DNA from: Halictus rubicundus
Lineage: Eukaryota > Arthropoda > Insecta > Hymenoptera > Halictidae
DNA: 64,000 bases
Reading direction: 5' to 3'
Assembly (NCBI RefSeq): GCF_050948215.1
Contig: NC_135151.1
Location: 10,828,220-10,892,219 of the forward strand
A model generated the notes under the pieces. That model searched no databases. It was given only the letters and a program-made list of their open reading frames with translations, and was not told the origin of the DNA. A program made the translations under genes and the position numbers. Below are positions 24,883-35,554 of the stretch, piece after piece (positions within the stretch are counted from its first letter, which is position 1; every line of letters starts with the position of its first letter).

Positions 24883-26736
24883 TACTTATTATTATTTAAA
24901 AAAAAATGTTATAACATTGCAATAGAGACTATATTCCGTCGTTGAAACTTACAACATTTGAGTTTCAGTATAATCATTTGTCCAACCTCCATAGCTAATA
25001 GCTTTGAAGTGTATTTGCGGTATCAAATGACGGCCGCGAGCGTGTTAAGCAAATGTTAAAGCTTCGCTTCGTTAAAAAGTGGCGAAATTCAGCGTTGAAT
25101 GGGTGACCGGATAATTCCGAGCAGCTATAGTACACTCGAATGGTGACTGTATCTTGTGTAACAGGAGATTTTTCAATTTCCAATATCGGCGCGTCAAAGT
25201 CCGTTATTGACGGGCTTTTATCGCGAATTCGCTCCCGCCTACAATCCCGACGCGATCGGTCCAGGTTATTGACTTCGTGCGGCACGTGAATCGAGCTCCG
25301 AGTACTCTCGTACATGAAATAATTATTCTCAATAACCTATATATTGTCGTATAGTGTATACGTGAATGTCGCGCTAATGAACCGCATCAACCGGGGACCG
25401 TGGTGCTCTCTTCGACTCTAATGGTACCGAGCTGTCGGTGGTGATCCTTATCCACAATACCAACTGAGAAAAAAAAAACTTCGAGCTCACAAAATGGCCC
25501 AGGATTGCAATTTCCATTGACCCAATTCAAAGGCGAGAAGCCATGCCGTTACCAACCTAATCGAAATGTGTTATTGCAATGTGCAGTCATTAACGTAATC
25601 GAAAATCGATGGCTGGTAACCAGTGGACATCGAATAAGTAACGAGGCGAATCTGATAACGTCTGCCAATTAATCGATCATGTTTCAAATGCTCTTCCTAT
25701 GCACCGTGCCGAGTTGTCAATAGACTGTGGTCGATTATGAATATACCGTGGCTATAAGTGTTGGTTCACTTCGTTAAATAAATTGGTAGTTCCGAAGCTC
25801 AGGTTACAAATATATTGTAAATTCTCGTATCAAATATATTACAAATGGTTGACTGAAAATTGTTACAAACTACCCACATCTAATTCGCAAGACTAATTCT
25901 CAAATTAAATTCAGTGTACTTAACACTGGATTTACAGGATCCATCAAAATGACGGATTCTGATATTTTTAATTAACGAATATTGAGATTGTAGAGATGCA
26001 TCCATGAGGAATTATTTAACAAGTTGATTTCTTTGGGTATACATTATTAAAAAAAAAAAATGGCTACAAATTTTGATAGATACATTCATGTTATTTTTAT
26101 AAAGTAATGTAAAATTTTTAATGCTCCTTAAACCTAGTGTTGAAATTTATGCGGTGGATGATTATAGAAATTTGTTACCGGAAATACCGGTTACGCGTAA
26201 TTTCGATATCTTTTAACGCGACGAACCTAAGCAGATCACTTCGTACGATATTCCTTTTAATCCCATTATTTCTTAAGCAATGCTCACGAATTTCTAGCGT
26301 CAGGTAAAGTTCCACTGGCAGGTATCATCGCGGCTAAACTCGTGCGAGCCACGCTTTTTCACTGTTATGTCCTTCGAAAAAGCATTTGCATCCATCCAAT
26401 GACGACTCGAAGTAGAAAGTCACCCACGCGTCCACGAACGAATTTCCAATTCCACGAGCGCGGCCGTGGCAGCTTCTCGGTCACAATTAACGCGACGACA
26501 CTGCGACTCTACAGTGGGATGATCGACGTCGTACTGACACGATTTGGTCTTTCATCGGCGTGATTTACAATGCAAAATCTGACGCGCGTCGACGATATGT
26601 ACGGTGCTGCGGTGATCAATCAGTTTTCTGGCAAACGCGATGCGTTAAACTTTTAATCTTCACCTCGCATAATACATGAGCGAACTAATTACTGTTATGC
26701 ATTTACAAGAAGTTCGTCACCGTTCCTCTGCGTTAA

Positions 26737-26870
26737 CCCCTTGTACTATGATTCATTTTGCGCTTACAAGGATTGGAAATTCTTCGACGTTTATAATTTA
26801 CTAGGAAAAGAAAGAAAATTTATATTTATTGTACTCCCACATATTCTCGAATAGGTGTAATACTGATTAC
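26737..26870. repeat. TTAA-flanked MITE, partial copy
   Basis: TTAA then CCCCTTGTACTATGATTCAT (26733 onward) and AGAAAATTTATATTTATTGT match the family. The right terminus is not found. Confidence 0.55.
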
Positions 26871-27074
26871 GACAAAATAGAATTTCGTTGCAACTGAAAC
26901 GGCGATCAAAAATCTGTATAGGACATTTCTGCGATAGTAGGAGGGAGAGTCGACTGCCATTTTCTTAAAAAGTAGCGCGTCGTAGCACTCAATACTGTTC
27001 GTTTTTAAGAGACAAGTGTCCATTGTTTTATATGGTAAAATATAAAAGAAGTATTAGGTCGTTGTATACGAAAT

Positions 27075-27215
27075 GACTGATTTCAGAATGCAAATTTTAT
27101 AAAGTGTTTTAATCAAGAAATGCTATTATAATGTACAGGCTTGTTATGCATACCATTTAAAGGTACAAACCTGGTCTTTCGAGTCCTACCTTCAGTTTCT
27201 ATCTGTATATCCAGC
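27075..27215 (+). repeat. Third, weaker relative of the 55.5 kb sequence
   Basis: GATTTCAGAATGCAAATTTT, AAAGTGTTTTAATCAAGAAA and AAAGGTACAAACCTGGTC, then GAGTCCTACC, match the 55438-55545 stretch in order. No open frame is preserved. Confidence 0.5.
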
Positions 27216-28627
27216 TTTACTTTTAAATGAAATTTATTTCGACATCGGTCAATGTGACCGACGTGTATTCTGTTTCTATGAGCGAGAAAATAAACATATT
27301 GATGACAACATTATGTGATGCCTGGTCAAAATGTGGTAGTAAATAAACGCACTAGTAGTCAATGATAGAAAAAGCTTAAAAATATAGATGATGATCTAAT
27401 AAACGAGGAAGGTGAACAACCAAAAATAGTATAACCGAAGAACTTGTAATTTTTTGACAGAATATGACGATTACAATGATGTTTACATTAGTCAATAATC
27501 TTTATTTAGAGAAAATTATGTTTGTTTAAAGTCACTGCTACGAATCGGACGTTTCATATGCAACGACTTAATATATACCTTCTATTATGATATTCATCGC
27601 AAAATGGTTTCAACTCAGTTTAGGAGTTGAGAATTTTCTTGAGACGCAACTCCTTTGACTCCTTTTCCATTATCAAAGAAGTTATTAACATTTTATCCCG
27701 ATCGGTACACATCTACGTATACAATTCATTTAAGCTACATCTTCCAGAGTAAGGTTTGTCAGAACCATGAATTGAAATCATGGAACCATAAGACCTCTCG
27801 GTGACAGTTGCGATTTCCTGCTGACTTTGTGCATCGATCACGAGAAACCGAAAGCGAATATTGGAAAATGGCGTTTACCATAATACAATGAACAATGTTA
27901 TTCTGAAATATTTTTCTAATATAGAATGTTACGAAAATCGTTTTTTGACCGCCATAGGATCGGTTCGTCTCGCCGTGGGACGTTCCCGAAAGCACGTGTC
28001 TGCGCTAGCCTCCGTGTCTCATCTAGCGATCGATTATGCAACCGGAGACCCAGTTAATCAACAATTTCCATTTCCGAGGCGTACCGGTTTTCGGAGGGGG
28101 ACAATGTCACGATCTGTCCCGCGAGCGGGCACGGTTGGACCGGTTTTCGCGAGAACCGGGAGCGGTTCGATCCGCGCCGCGAGAAGGTTGTTCGAAAGGA
28201 AAACTCGACTCACCGACCTGTCAGTGCTCGGCCTGGTAGTCTCTCGTCCCCGTCTCCGTTCTGGATCATCTCGTCGGAGGATCGATCGTGGCCGGGGTGG
28301 TAAAAGCGGGCGATCGATCTCGATCGATCGATAAAAGAGGCACGCGAGCGCGTGCGTGCGCGCCCTCGATCGTCGGGAGATCACCCTGCGCGACACACCG
28401 CGAGATCCGTAGAAATCCACAAGCTGGTCCCCGCACAGACTCGAAGAGGTGACTGGGAGATTCTGAGGACCGACGGTTCTGGTTCACGACTGGTTCTTCT
28501 CCTTCTCCTTCGGCCTCCTGGCCCCTTCCATTCTGCTCTCCGCGGAACACCAAGGAAAAAGAGACGGATGTAGTTTACGAGCGGTCGGCACACCGTGCCG
28601 GACTCGAGAAATAGAAAAAGAGGAGTA

Positions 28628-28664
28628 AGAGAGAGAGAGAGAGAGGGAGAGAGAGAGAGATAGA
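28628..28664 (+). repeat. (GA)n microsatellite
   Basis: AGAGAGAGAG run with two GGGA interruptions, in the CpG-rich island about 15 bp upstream of the ATG at 28678. Confidence 0.9.
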
Positions 28665-28677
28665 GACGCGAAGAGAG

Positions 28678-28842
28678 ATGCTGGGTAGATGCAGCGAAGC
28701 CGCCAGCGAACCGAACGACAGGTTGCTCTCTACCGAACTTGAACCCGAGAACCCGTACCCGTACCCGAGCCAGAACCCGAACCCGAACGCGACGATGCTC
28801 GGCTCAAAGGGTGAACAGACCCGTGAGGGCCCCACCGGGTGA
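28678..28842 (+). CDS. 54-codon small open frame in the CpG island (uncertain)
   Basis: ATG at 28678-28680 to TGA at 28840-28842. It encodes MLGRCSEAASEPNDRLLS, then a Pro-rich repeat PENPYPYPSQNPNPN, then GSKGEQTREGPTG. It lies 15 nt before a candidate splice donor and after the (GA)n run, a place where upstream frames of long 5' UTRs occur. The repeat arises from a CCCGAACCCGTACCCG-type DNA tract, so it may be incidental. No homologue recognised. Confidence 0.2.
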   Translation: MLGRCSEAASEPNDRLLSTELEPENPYPYPSQNPNPNATMLGSKGEQTREGPTG

Positions 28843-29124
28843 AAAGAAGTCGATCAGGTAGGGGTCAGGGACGCGTTCGCGAGTTTCGGGGCCGACAGAT
28901 GGTCCGCACGGGATTTGCGACGAGGGGAACACCGGTTTCATGCTGATCCTACGGCGGACCAGCTTTCAATGGTGCATTATCTATTCGGGCACGCTCAGCT
29001 CGGTCTGCGACACTTTTTTTTCTTGATTACAGAGGGGAACGGTGACCGGGAATCTCTGTAACTCGTGGGGGTCCAGAAATAATTGTAACGTACGAGATTT
29101 TGTAGGGTCACGTAGAGTTACATA

Positions 29125-29339
29125 TTAGGTCGTCCCATGAGTTCGTTCCGTGGATATGTTTATATTATTCACCATTGAAAAGTATTTGAATGAAAAACCG
29201 CAGAAATTTTATAGTGACGGTATGATGTCTTTGCCAAGAAGGTCAGAAGAGGTTGTGGAATGAAAGGGTGATTACATATTTTTATCTTAGAATTAAAATG
29301 GTACCGGAGTAAACGGAACGAACTTATGGGACGACCTAA
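29125..29339 (-). mobile_element. Short mariner remnant with TTAGGTCGTCCCAT ends
   Basis: Inverted termini begin TTAGGTCGTCCCAT and continue AGTTCGTTCCG. They are nearly perfect over about 27 bp and flanked by TA (29123-29124, 29340-29341). The 215 bp between the flanks still resembles the C-terminal end of a mariner transposase when read on the plus strand (KYLNEKPQKFYSDG then MSLPRRSEEVVE), broken by stops. The TIR and this C-terminal motif resemble the mellifera subfamily of mariner. The subfamily is inference. Confidence 0.8.
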
Positions 29340-30540
29340 TATTACGTACAGTTTTATAGAAACTCATTTATTCGCGGTATTTAATATGAAGAGTGAAAAT
29401 ATTTTCGATGATTATCCTCTATGTACACTGGACAGTGGTCTGAGAACGCGATTTCACCGATCAAAAATCAATTTTCGTAGACGATATTTTCAAGATTTTG
29501 AAAAACTTTTTTGCTATACAGTAACAATATACTTCAAACCTTCAGAATACAAAATATTATTCATTTCAGATAATTGCGGATACGAGGGTAACGTGTTGAA
29601 TAGAAAATTCTGAAATTGAAAGTGAAACTAATTATTCTAAGAACTCATTGTGGAACATGATATAACAGGTTTGAATGAATGTTTTATATATATTAATTGG
29701 CGTACTTTCAGTATTTCAGTAGTTTCTAAGCATTATTTAATCCATGTACAGATGCTGCAATATTATTAACAATTTATACTTTGAGAAGGGTTTAAAAGAA
29801 ATGATTAAGAGTGATGAGCATCAGACTTGTTTTATATGAAAGTTTAAACAATTGCGAAGAACAGCATATAAATTTTAGGTGAAACCTCGTGCCACCTTGT
29901 ACGATAATTAAGAAATAGAAACCGGCAGTATTTTGGCGTTTGGGAAGTATTACTTTTAATAAACAAATATTGTTTCTCTTCGAGCATAAATCTTTTTGAT
30001 CGTGTTAGTCTTCAAGCGAATATTCAAGTCGAAACATCTGGATACATAATATGTCCTCCGTCTATTGAGGAAGAACCATCTGTATCCTCTACAATTGATA
30101 CGGAATCAATTGATGATGATGCAGAAGATTCAGATGAAGAGGAATTCGAATTACCAATGCTTATGTATTTGGATAATTTAGAATTGATGTCAGAAACATA
30201 ATTATATCATAATACAATTATATGTATATAGTTGAATAATTATAATTATAAAATAAATAATATAATTATATTATACATATTACTTATCTTAGCTACACTG
30301 AATAACTAAAATCTATTGCGTTAAAAAATGTCGATATGTGTGTCTCTTTAATTTTGACCGCAAAAAGCGAATTTCGAGACTATATGTGCACCGTATTGAA
30401 TCCGCCATTTTAAATGTTTAATTTTTGGTGTCAGATTCATTATCAGTGACCTCAAAAACACTTGATTACCAACTTTTAGAAAGTTCCAATGACATTTTGA
30501 CTTTTGGCCAGTACAATCGTTTTCGATGATCTATTCGGGT

Positions 30541-30815
30541 ACAGTGATGCGGATCTTTATGCAAAATAAAAATTGTCTGCATCAGTTGCAGAAACATAGA
30601 AATCGAATAAAAAGTTCCTTTTTTTTAAATGATGTTAAAAGATTGAAAATAGTACATTGTTGCTTTTGTGCGGTGGAAATGTCTTTGAAAATAGATGGAA
30701 TAGAACTTTCCACAGTAAACTATATTAAAAATATTTAATGAGATTTGTGTTTGAAATAACAAAATTCTACAACGGAACAAAAACCACGAATCTGCATAAA
30801 AGTCCAGTCTACTGA
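30541..30815. mobile_element. GACTGCGG-family MITE, diverged copy
   Basis: The left arm has TGCGGATCTTTATGCAAAAT and AAAAATTGTCTGCATC. The right arm is a diverged complement (CGAATCTGCATAAAAGTCC, CAGTCTA). The outermost left bases are altered (CAGTGA in place of AGACTG). Confidence 0.7.
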
Positions 30816-32700
30816 TAATATAATACACATATAAACTGGGAAACTTTAGTAAAATGTTTATTTTAGCTCGTTTCGCAAAATTAAGAGACGCCGCGAATGC
30901 ATAATAAATGCACAAAGTTCTGTTATTAAATCAGGAACAAAACGCGAAGTTTTCTTTGAGGTCAAACAAACGAAGCATGTTAACGTTAAAGTCGGAGAGT
31001 AAACATTAACAGGCGTAACATGTAGAGTTGCTGATATTTTCAAACTGCGATGCAAATGTTCCGCGGTAATTACAGGAACGTTATATTCGGAAATAACAGG
31101 GGGAAAATAAATTGAAATTGACTAATTACGGAATGATCGGATCGAAAGAGAAATTTCTATCGTTGAATCTCTAAGTCAGATATCCTTCGAGGGTGTAGAT
31201 AAACTTCGACGCAGGCTCATAGTTAGTTAAGTCAATATTAACTATGTTGCCATAACACACCTCGGAGGTGTGCTATTTAACGAGGAACTACTCTTTAAGA
31301 AGAGGAAGTCTGAAGGTTGCACAATCGGTATACGATTAGCACGATCAACGTGTTTTCATCTTGCCTTATGTAACTGCTTATAAACGAGATATGAGATCAC
31401 ACCCGGCTAATTACCAATCTGCTTTCACGCCGATCGTTTTACGATTATTGCTCCACTCGTTTCGCCCGATTCGTAGATAAACCACGAATCTCTGTTGGTT
31501 ATCATAACTGGATTTACGAAAAAAAAGGAAAGTCGTTATCGAACGCTAATAGATCATTTTGTCGGACTTTTTGAAAACGATAAACGAAAACGGCAACTAT
31601 GAAACAACCAACGCAACCTGAAATGGAGCAACGAGTATTCAAAATGACAGAGTATTGGATTCGAGCTTCAACATTTATACAAAAATGTTAACATATTACA
31701 CTGACTGAGAAACTGAAAACTAGACAACAACTGTCCAAACGGTAAATAATTGATTCGTGAACTGCATTGTTAAAATATTTACATTACTCACTGTACTTTT
31801 CAGCGCCAAATATAAACCACACACGTTTGAGATAATTATTTATTGACAAAAGTTGTCAGTTAATACGTTATGTTGACTAAGGAATAATTTATTTGCAAAG
31901 TATACGTATAACATTGTTAAAATATTTATACTACTCACTGTACTTTTTAGGGTCGAATCTGTACATATTTCGAGTAATATTCATTTATTAACAAAGATAT
32001 CAATCTCATTTTACCTGAATAGATTTACTTTTCTGAACTCTTCTTAACTTGTTGAAGAGAAAAGGTGTAATACCATTGAAAAATAAATGAAATTTGTATT
32101 AATTAGTACTATATCTAAAAATGTTAGTTTACGACTAATCGTAAGTCCGTTACTTGCCTTTTAAATTAATAAATAGATTGTGGATGTTTGTACGAAATAA
32201 AAATGTTCTGCATTGATTGCAACAAACTTGGAGCTAAATAGAATTTTCCTTTCTTTTTCAATAATTTTGATTAGTTGAAAATAACATATCTATCTTCTTC
32301 ACGTCATTTAATCTTTTCAGTGTTTGAAGTCTGACCTCCTCATTGTTCTCGTTTATTCCTAAAGTAAAGTATTGTATTACATTATTCGAGATCTTTTGTA
32401 GCTTTCGAATCGTAGCTTCCCAAGAGGATTGGGAAACATAAACACAACAGTTACAGCAGATTAAACGCGAATTAAACAGGAAACGTTTTCACTTCTGTAC
32501 TTTCTTTGCAGTGCAAATCCAATCATTCGCTACACACGGAAGAGGCCGACAGCCGAGTGGAAGTGGGGCACTGGAATTTTTTAAATACAGCTGTGTCGAC
32601 AGAGCAATATATTTACCTGTTTCCGTGACAAATTCGACCGACCTGATTATTCCTTTGAGCGGCCGCCGAGACAGGAAGAACGTGACGGCAGGCGAACGAA

Positions 32701-32708
32701 TGACGTCA
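32701..32708. promoter_or_regulatory. Consensus CRE, TGACGTCA
   Basis: Perfect CREB/ATF palindrome within a GC-richer stretch (32.5-33.0 kb) that follows a good-looking plus-strand acceptor (TTTCTTTGCAG at 32501-32511). A 163-codon frame covers the area but resembles no protein I know. Confidence 0.3.
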
Positions 32709-33269
32709 CGGTTCTACCTCGAAGAAATCATGCTATTCACTGGGCCAATCCTTGATCTTGGTCCTGAATGGATCCCTTCCAGGCCCAGAATCCTACCTAG
32801 GCGACCCTTTGAACCCGAGATTTGTTCCTCCGGTCCAGGTAGAAGATTCGATGATTCCGGGCTCGTGCTCCAGAATAGAAGTACAAGTACTCGGAATCTC
32901 TCGGTTCGCGCTTGCCAGAAGTACACTTCAACGAAAAGCCGATTTTTTTCCGGCCCCCTTATTGCTCGACGGCTAAGGTCCAGGCGGATTATGCACGAGT
33001 AATTTAATCCTGGACCGGACGAGTGAGGTCAAAATGACCCGCGGTGATGTTTCAAAGCCGTCGTATCTGGTTATAGCAACCGTCTACCTGAAAACTTGCG
33101 TACTCTATCTTTAGGCCGGTGTTGCACATTCGGTCGGATCGCAAAAAGGCTGTCTTGACCGCGCGACGAGTTTGTTGCGGTTCAAACTCGAGCGTCGAGC
33201 GTCCGGGCATTTAGCAAGTCACTTAGTATTCTTTCCGATTCATATTGATTTTTACTTTTCCATCGTTAC

Positions 33270-33371
33270 GGCCTGTGTCCATTTTAGAGTTTCTCAATGA
33301 ATTTCGTACATTGACGAATTTTACTCTCGAGAGTAACTCGCGACAGTTTTACTCTCAAATGGACACAGGCC
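33270..33371. mobile_element. Short inverted-repeat element, GGCCTGTGTCCATTT ends
   Basis: GGCCTGTGTCCATTTTAGAG pairs with CTCTCAAATGGACACAGGCC over 20 bp with one mismatch. The 102 bp element also contains the palindrome ACTCTCGAGAGT. The target duplication is not clear. Confidence 0.75.
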
Positions 33372-34330
33372 ATTAGATGGTTGAACATTCGTCAACTCCA
33401 GTTGGTCATTTTTTTCGGATGATGCAACAAGCTAACTTTTACCTTTTCATTTTAGTCGGCCCACCATTGACCATCCACGATAACCGGCACTTTCTCGAGA
33501 TAATTCAAAGTAGAATGTTACAAGTTACAAGCTACAACGATTTTACATGATTTAAATAAAAATTTAAATGTGGAGATATTTTCTAGTACGCGCTGGTTTC
33601 AACTTTATCCAGAAAACTCATCCAATAGCACAAAAAAGCTTGGATTCCACGGCATGCACATCGTCAATTTTTGGCCTACTTCTAACGCTTATATTACCAA
33701 GTATCTGCATAATCTCGGCAGCTCCTGACCAGCGGGCTCTAGATTGAACCTTCCTCTTTCAAATGAGGTCTTAACCAGCGACAAAATATTCTTATTTAAG
33801 GACGAAAACTTGAAGCACGTAAAACCACTTTTTGACGGTAATGTAGTTACTCTACCTTATCGCGAATCTACGAAGACCGGGCCCAGAGGAGCTAAAATTT
33901 TATAAAACAGTATCGTCGATGATGTAAGGCAGGCCCGGGCACGGTTGAGTCCCCTCAAACGCTTCTTTCCCCCACCAACCTCTCTTTCGTGCAGCGCACA
34001 CCTTCGTCTCGTTCGCTGGTGTCTTCGTTGCTCCACAGTGTGTGCCTTGTAACTACTCGCGACAGACGAAGCGCGTCCTTTCACCATGGCAACGGCGCTT
34101 ACTGGAGGGGGCGGTGGGCGTTATGGTGGGGAAGGGTTTTGCCTCAATTGACCCAGCCCTGTTGTAAGTATCTCCTTGGCTAAAATACGCACCTGGTAAA
34201 TATTAGATGTTCTAAAAAATTGAAGTTGATAGTTGCAGTAGATTCAGTAGAAAAAAGCCCACTCCCCTTAATACTAAACTCACCGAGTATTAACATTGCC
34301 TGTGACTGTGTCCGGCACGGCACGTGTTAA

Positions 34331-34490
34331 GGCCGATTTATATTTTAACAATATTTTTTGTGTTTAGTTTCCGATACGTGGCTGATACGCTCGGATAGTA
34401 TAAACATCTATATTCAAATGCAATCGAAGACTGTTTAATCGGTGCTGAACGGAACCGTTCCGTGTCTGTGCGGACAGTATAAATCGACCT
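34331..34490. mobile_element. TTAA-flanked MITE with GGCCGATTTATA ends
   Basis: Ends GGCCGATTTATATT and AGTATAAATCGACC, flanked by TTAA on both sides (34327-34330, 34491-34494), 160 bp. Its ends differ from the other TTAA family, so it is a separate family. Confidence 0.75.
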
Positions 34491-35239
34491 TTAATAGGTA
34501 TCGGCTAGACAAGGTTTTAAAAAGATAAAATGATGAACTCTGACAAAGGTTGCGAGTCTAGCCACAGCAATTTAGAGCTTGTCATACCGCGATAGTCCTG
34601 CCACGATCATAGTCACCTTGAGAGACGAGGCTTCCACTCAATGGCAGAGCGTGTCCCTCAAATTCGAGTCACGTTGCGCACGATCGCCCTCGGAATCAGA
34701 TGAGGGAATTCGATAATCACGACGGCATCCTCGCGACGATGATTCGATCTCGCCGGGTCCTGACGCCAAAGTCGACAACAGTCGATAAAGGCGGTGGCAA
34801 TGACCCGGACGGGGATCCCTGCGAAAGCCTCGATTGCGTCCAGCTGGTGCGCTCCCGGCAGTCAACAAATAGATCTTCCCGCGGTTCCACCTCCGGGCCT
34901 CAACTTCTCGATCCGTTACGTCGGATGAGTCAAGCATCCACTTGAACTCGAGCAGATACGCACCGGTCACTCTATTTTAATAATTGCACGGAGTCGCGCA
35001 CCTCTAATTTTACCTCGTCGCCTGTGCGCACGCAAATCTTCCTCGGTCCCCGGTTAAATGCCCGCTTTGTTACGCCTACCAGGAACGCGGAGTGACTCCT
35101 CTAATGATGATGCCACTGAACGCGTAATCGTTCAGGGGAGAATAGAGTAGTCGCAGTCAGCGGGCAATGATGGTCTGTATTGGTAGTGCAAAATGACACG
35201 TCTGAAAATTTCATAACTCTTAGTTTTGTAATCCTATAT

Positions 35240-35552
35240 AAACTGGAGGTTCCTCGAGTCATTTGAAGTAACTTTTTCCTTTGCGAAAATGTTCCCCGCG
35301 GCTTTGTTAAGAATTTATTAACGAAAAACACGCACCAATCACAGCGCAGCAACTGCGGACGGATTCTGGCTCCGCCAATGCCAACGCCACGATCAGCGGG
35401 GCCTCTCGCTGTTTCCGAGCTCTGATTGGTCCGTGTTTTTCGTTCATAACTCTTTAACAAAGCCACGGAGAACATTTTTGCAAAGGGAAAGGTTACTTCA
35501 AATGACCCCGGTAACCTCTTTCTATAAAGTAGAACATTTTTGGGACACCCGG
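35240..35552. mobile_element. Foldback MITE, CAGGGTGTCCC family, copy 6 (left end eroded)
   Basis: The left arm begins recognisably at GGTTCCTCGAGTCATTTG. The right end is TTTTTGGGACACCCGG followed by TA. Both CCAAT-containing arms are present (CACGCACCAATCACAGCGC and CTCTGATTGGTCCGTG). Confidence 0.82.
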
Positions 35553-35554
35553 TA

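Larger units (their letters stand above)
24885..27949. other. Gene-free stretch
   Basis: Contains a partial TTAA MITE (26.74 kb) and the weak repeat at 27.1 kb. Nothing else supported. Confidence 0.45.
27950..28857 (+). promoter_or_regulatory. CpG-rich island, candidate promoter and 5' exon
   Basis: About 900 bp are markedly GC- and CpG-rich against an AT-rich background, with repeated CGATCGATCG tracts and no clear long frame. On the plus strand a possible 5' splice donor CGATCAG|GTAGGGG ends the island at 28857. The layout fits a transcription start with a largely non-coding first exon, reading right. No downstream coding exon was recognised, so the gene is unknown and direction is a guess. 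Confidence 0.4.
28858..32510. other. Gene-free stretch, possibly intronic
   Basis: If the donor at 28857 is real, this is intron. It holds the mariner remnant (29125-29339) and a GACTGCGG MITE (30541-30815). A short acidic frame near 30106-30201 (DDDAEDSDEEEFELPMLMYL) has the look of a transposase N- or C-terminal fragment but is too short to assign. Confidence 0.35.

Noticed and set aside
27861..28334. 157-codon frame through the CpG island
   Set aside because: Both strands are open here and residues are dominated by Arg from CGA/CGG codons, typical of island artefacts.
32511..33002. 163-codon plus-strand frame after a good acceptor
   Set aside because: Starts at GTG inside the acceptor region, composition irregular, no recognisable domain. 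Kept only the CRE site.
33985..34110. Possible RFX X-box half-site at CACCATGGCAACG
   Set aside because: Only one half matches the consensus and no promoter or gene is defined nearby.
34638..34970. 110-codon minus-strand frame
   Set aside because: GTG start, Arg-rich CpG composition, no domain, and a plus-strand frame overlaps.
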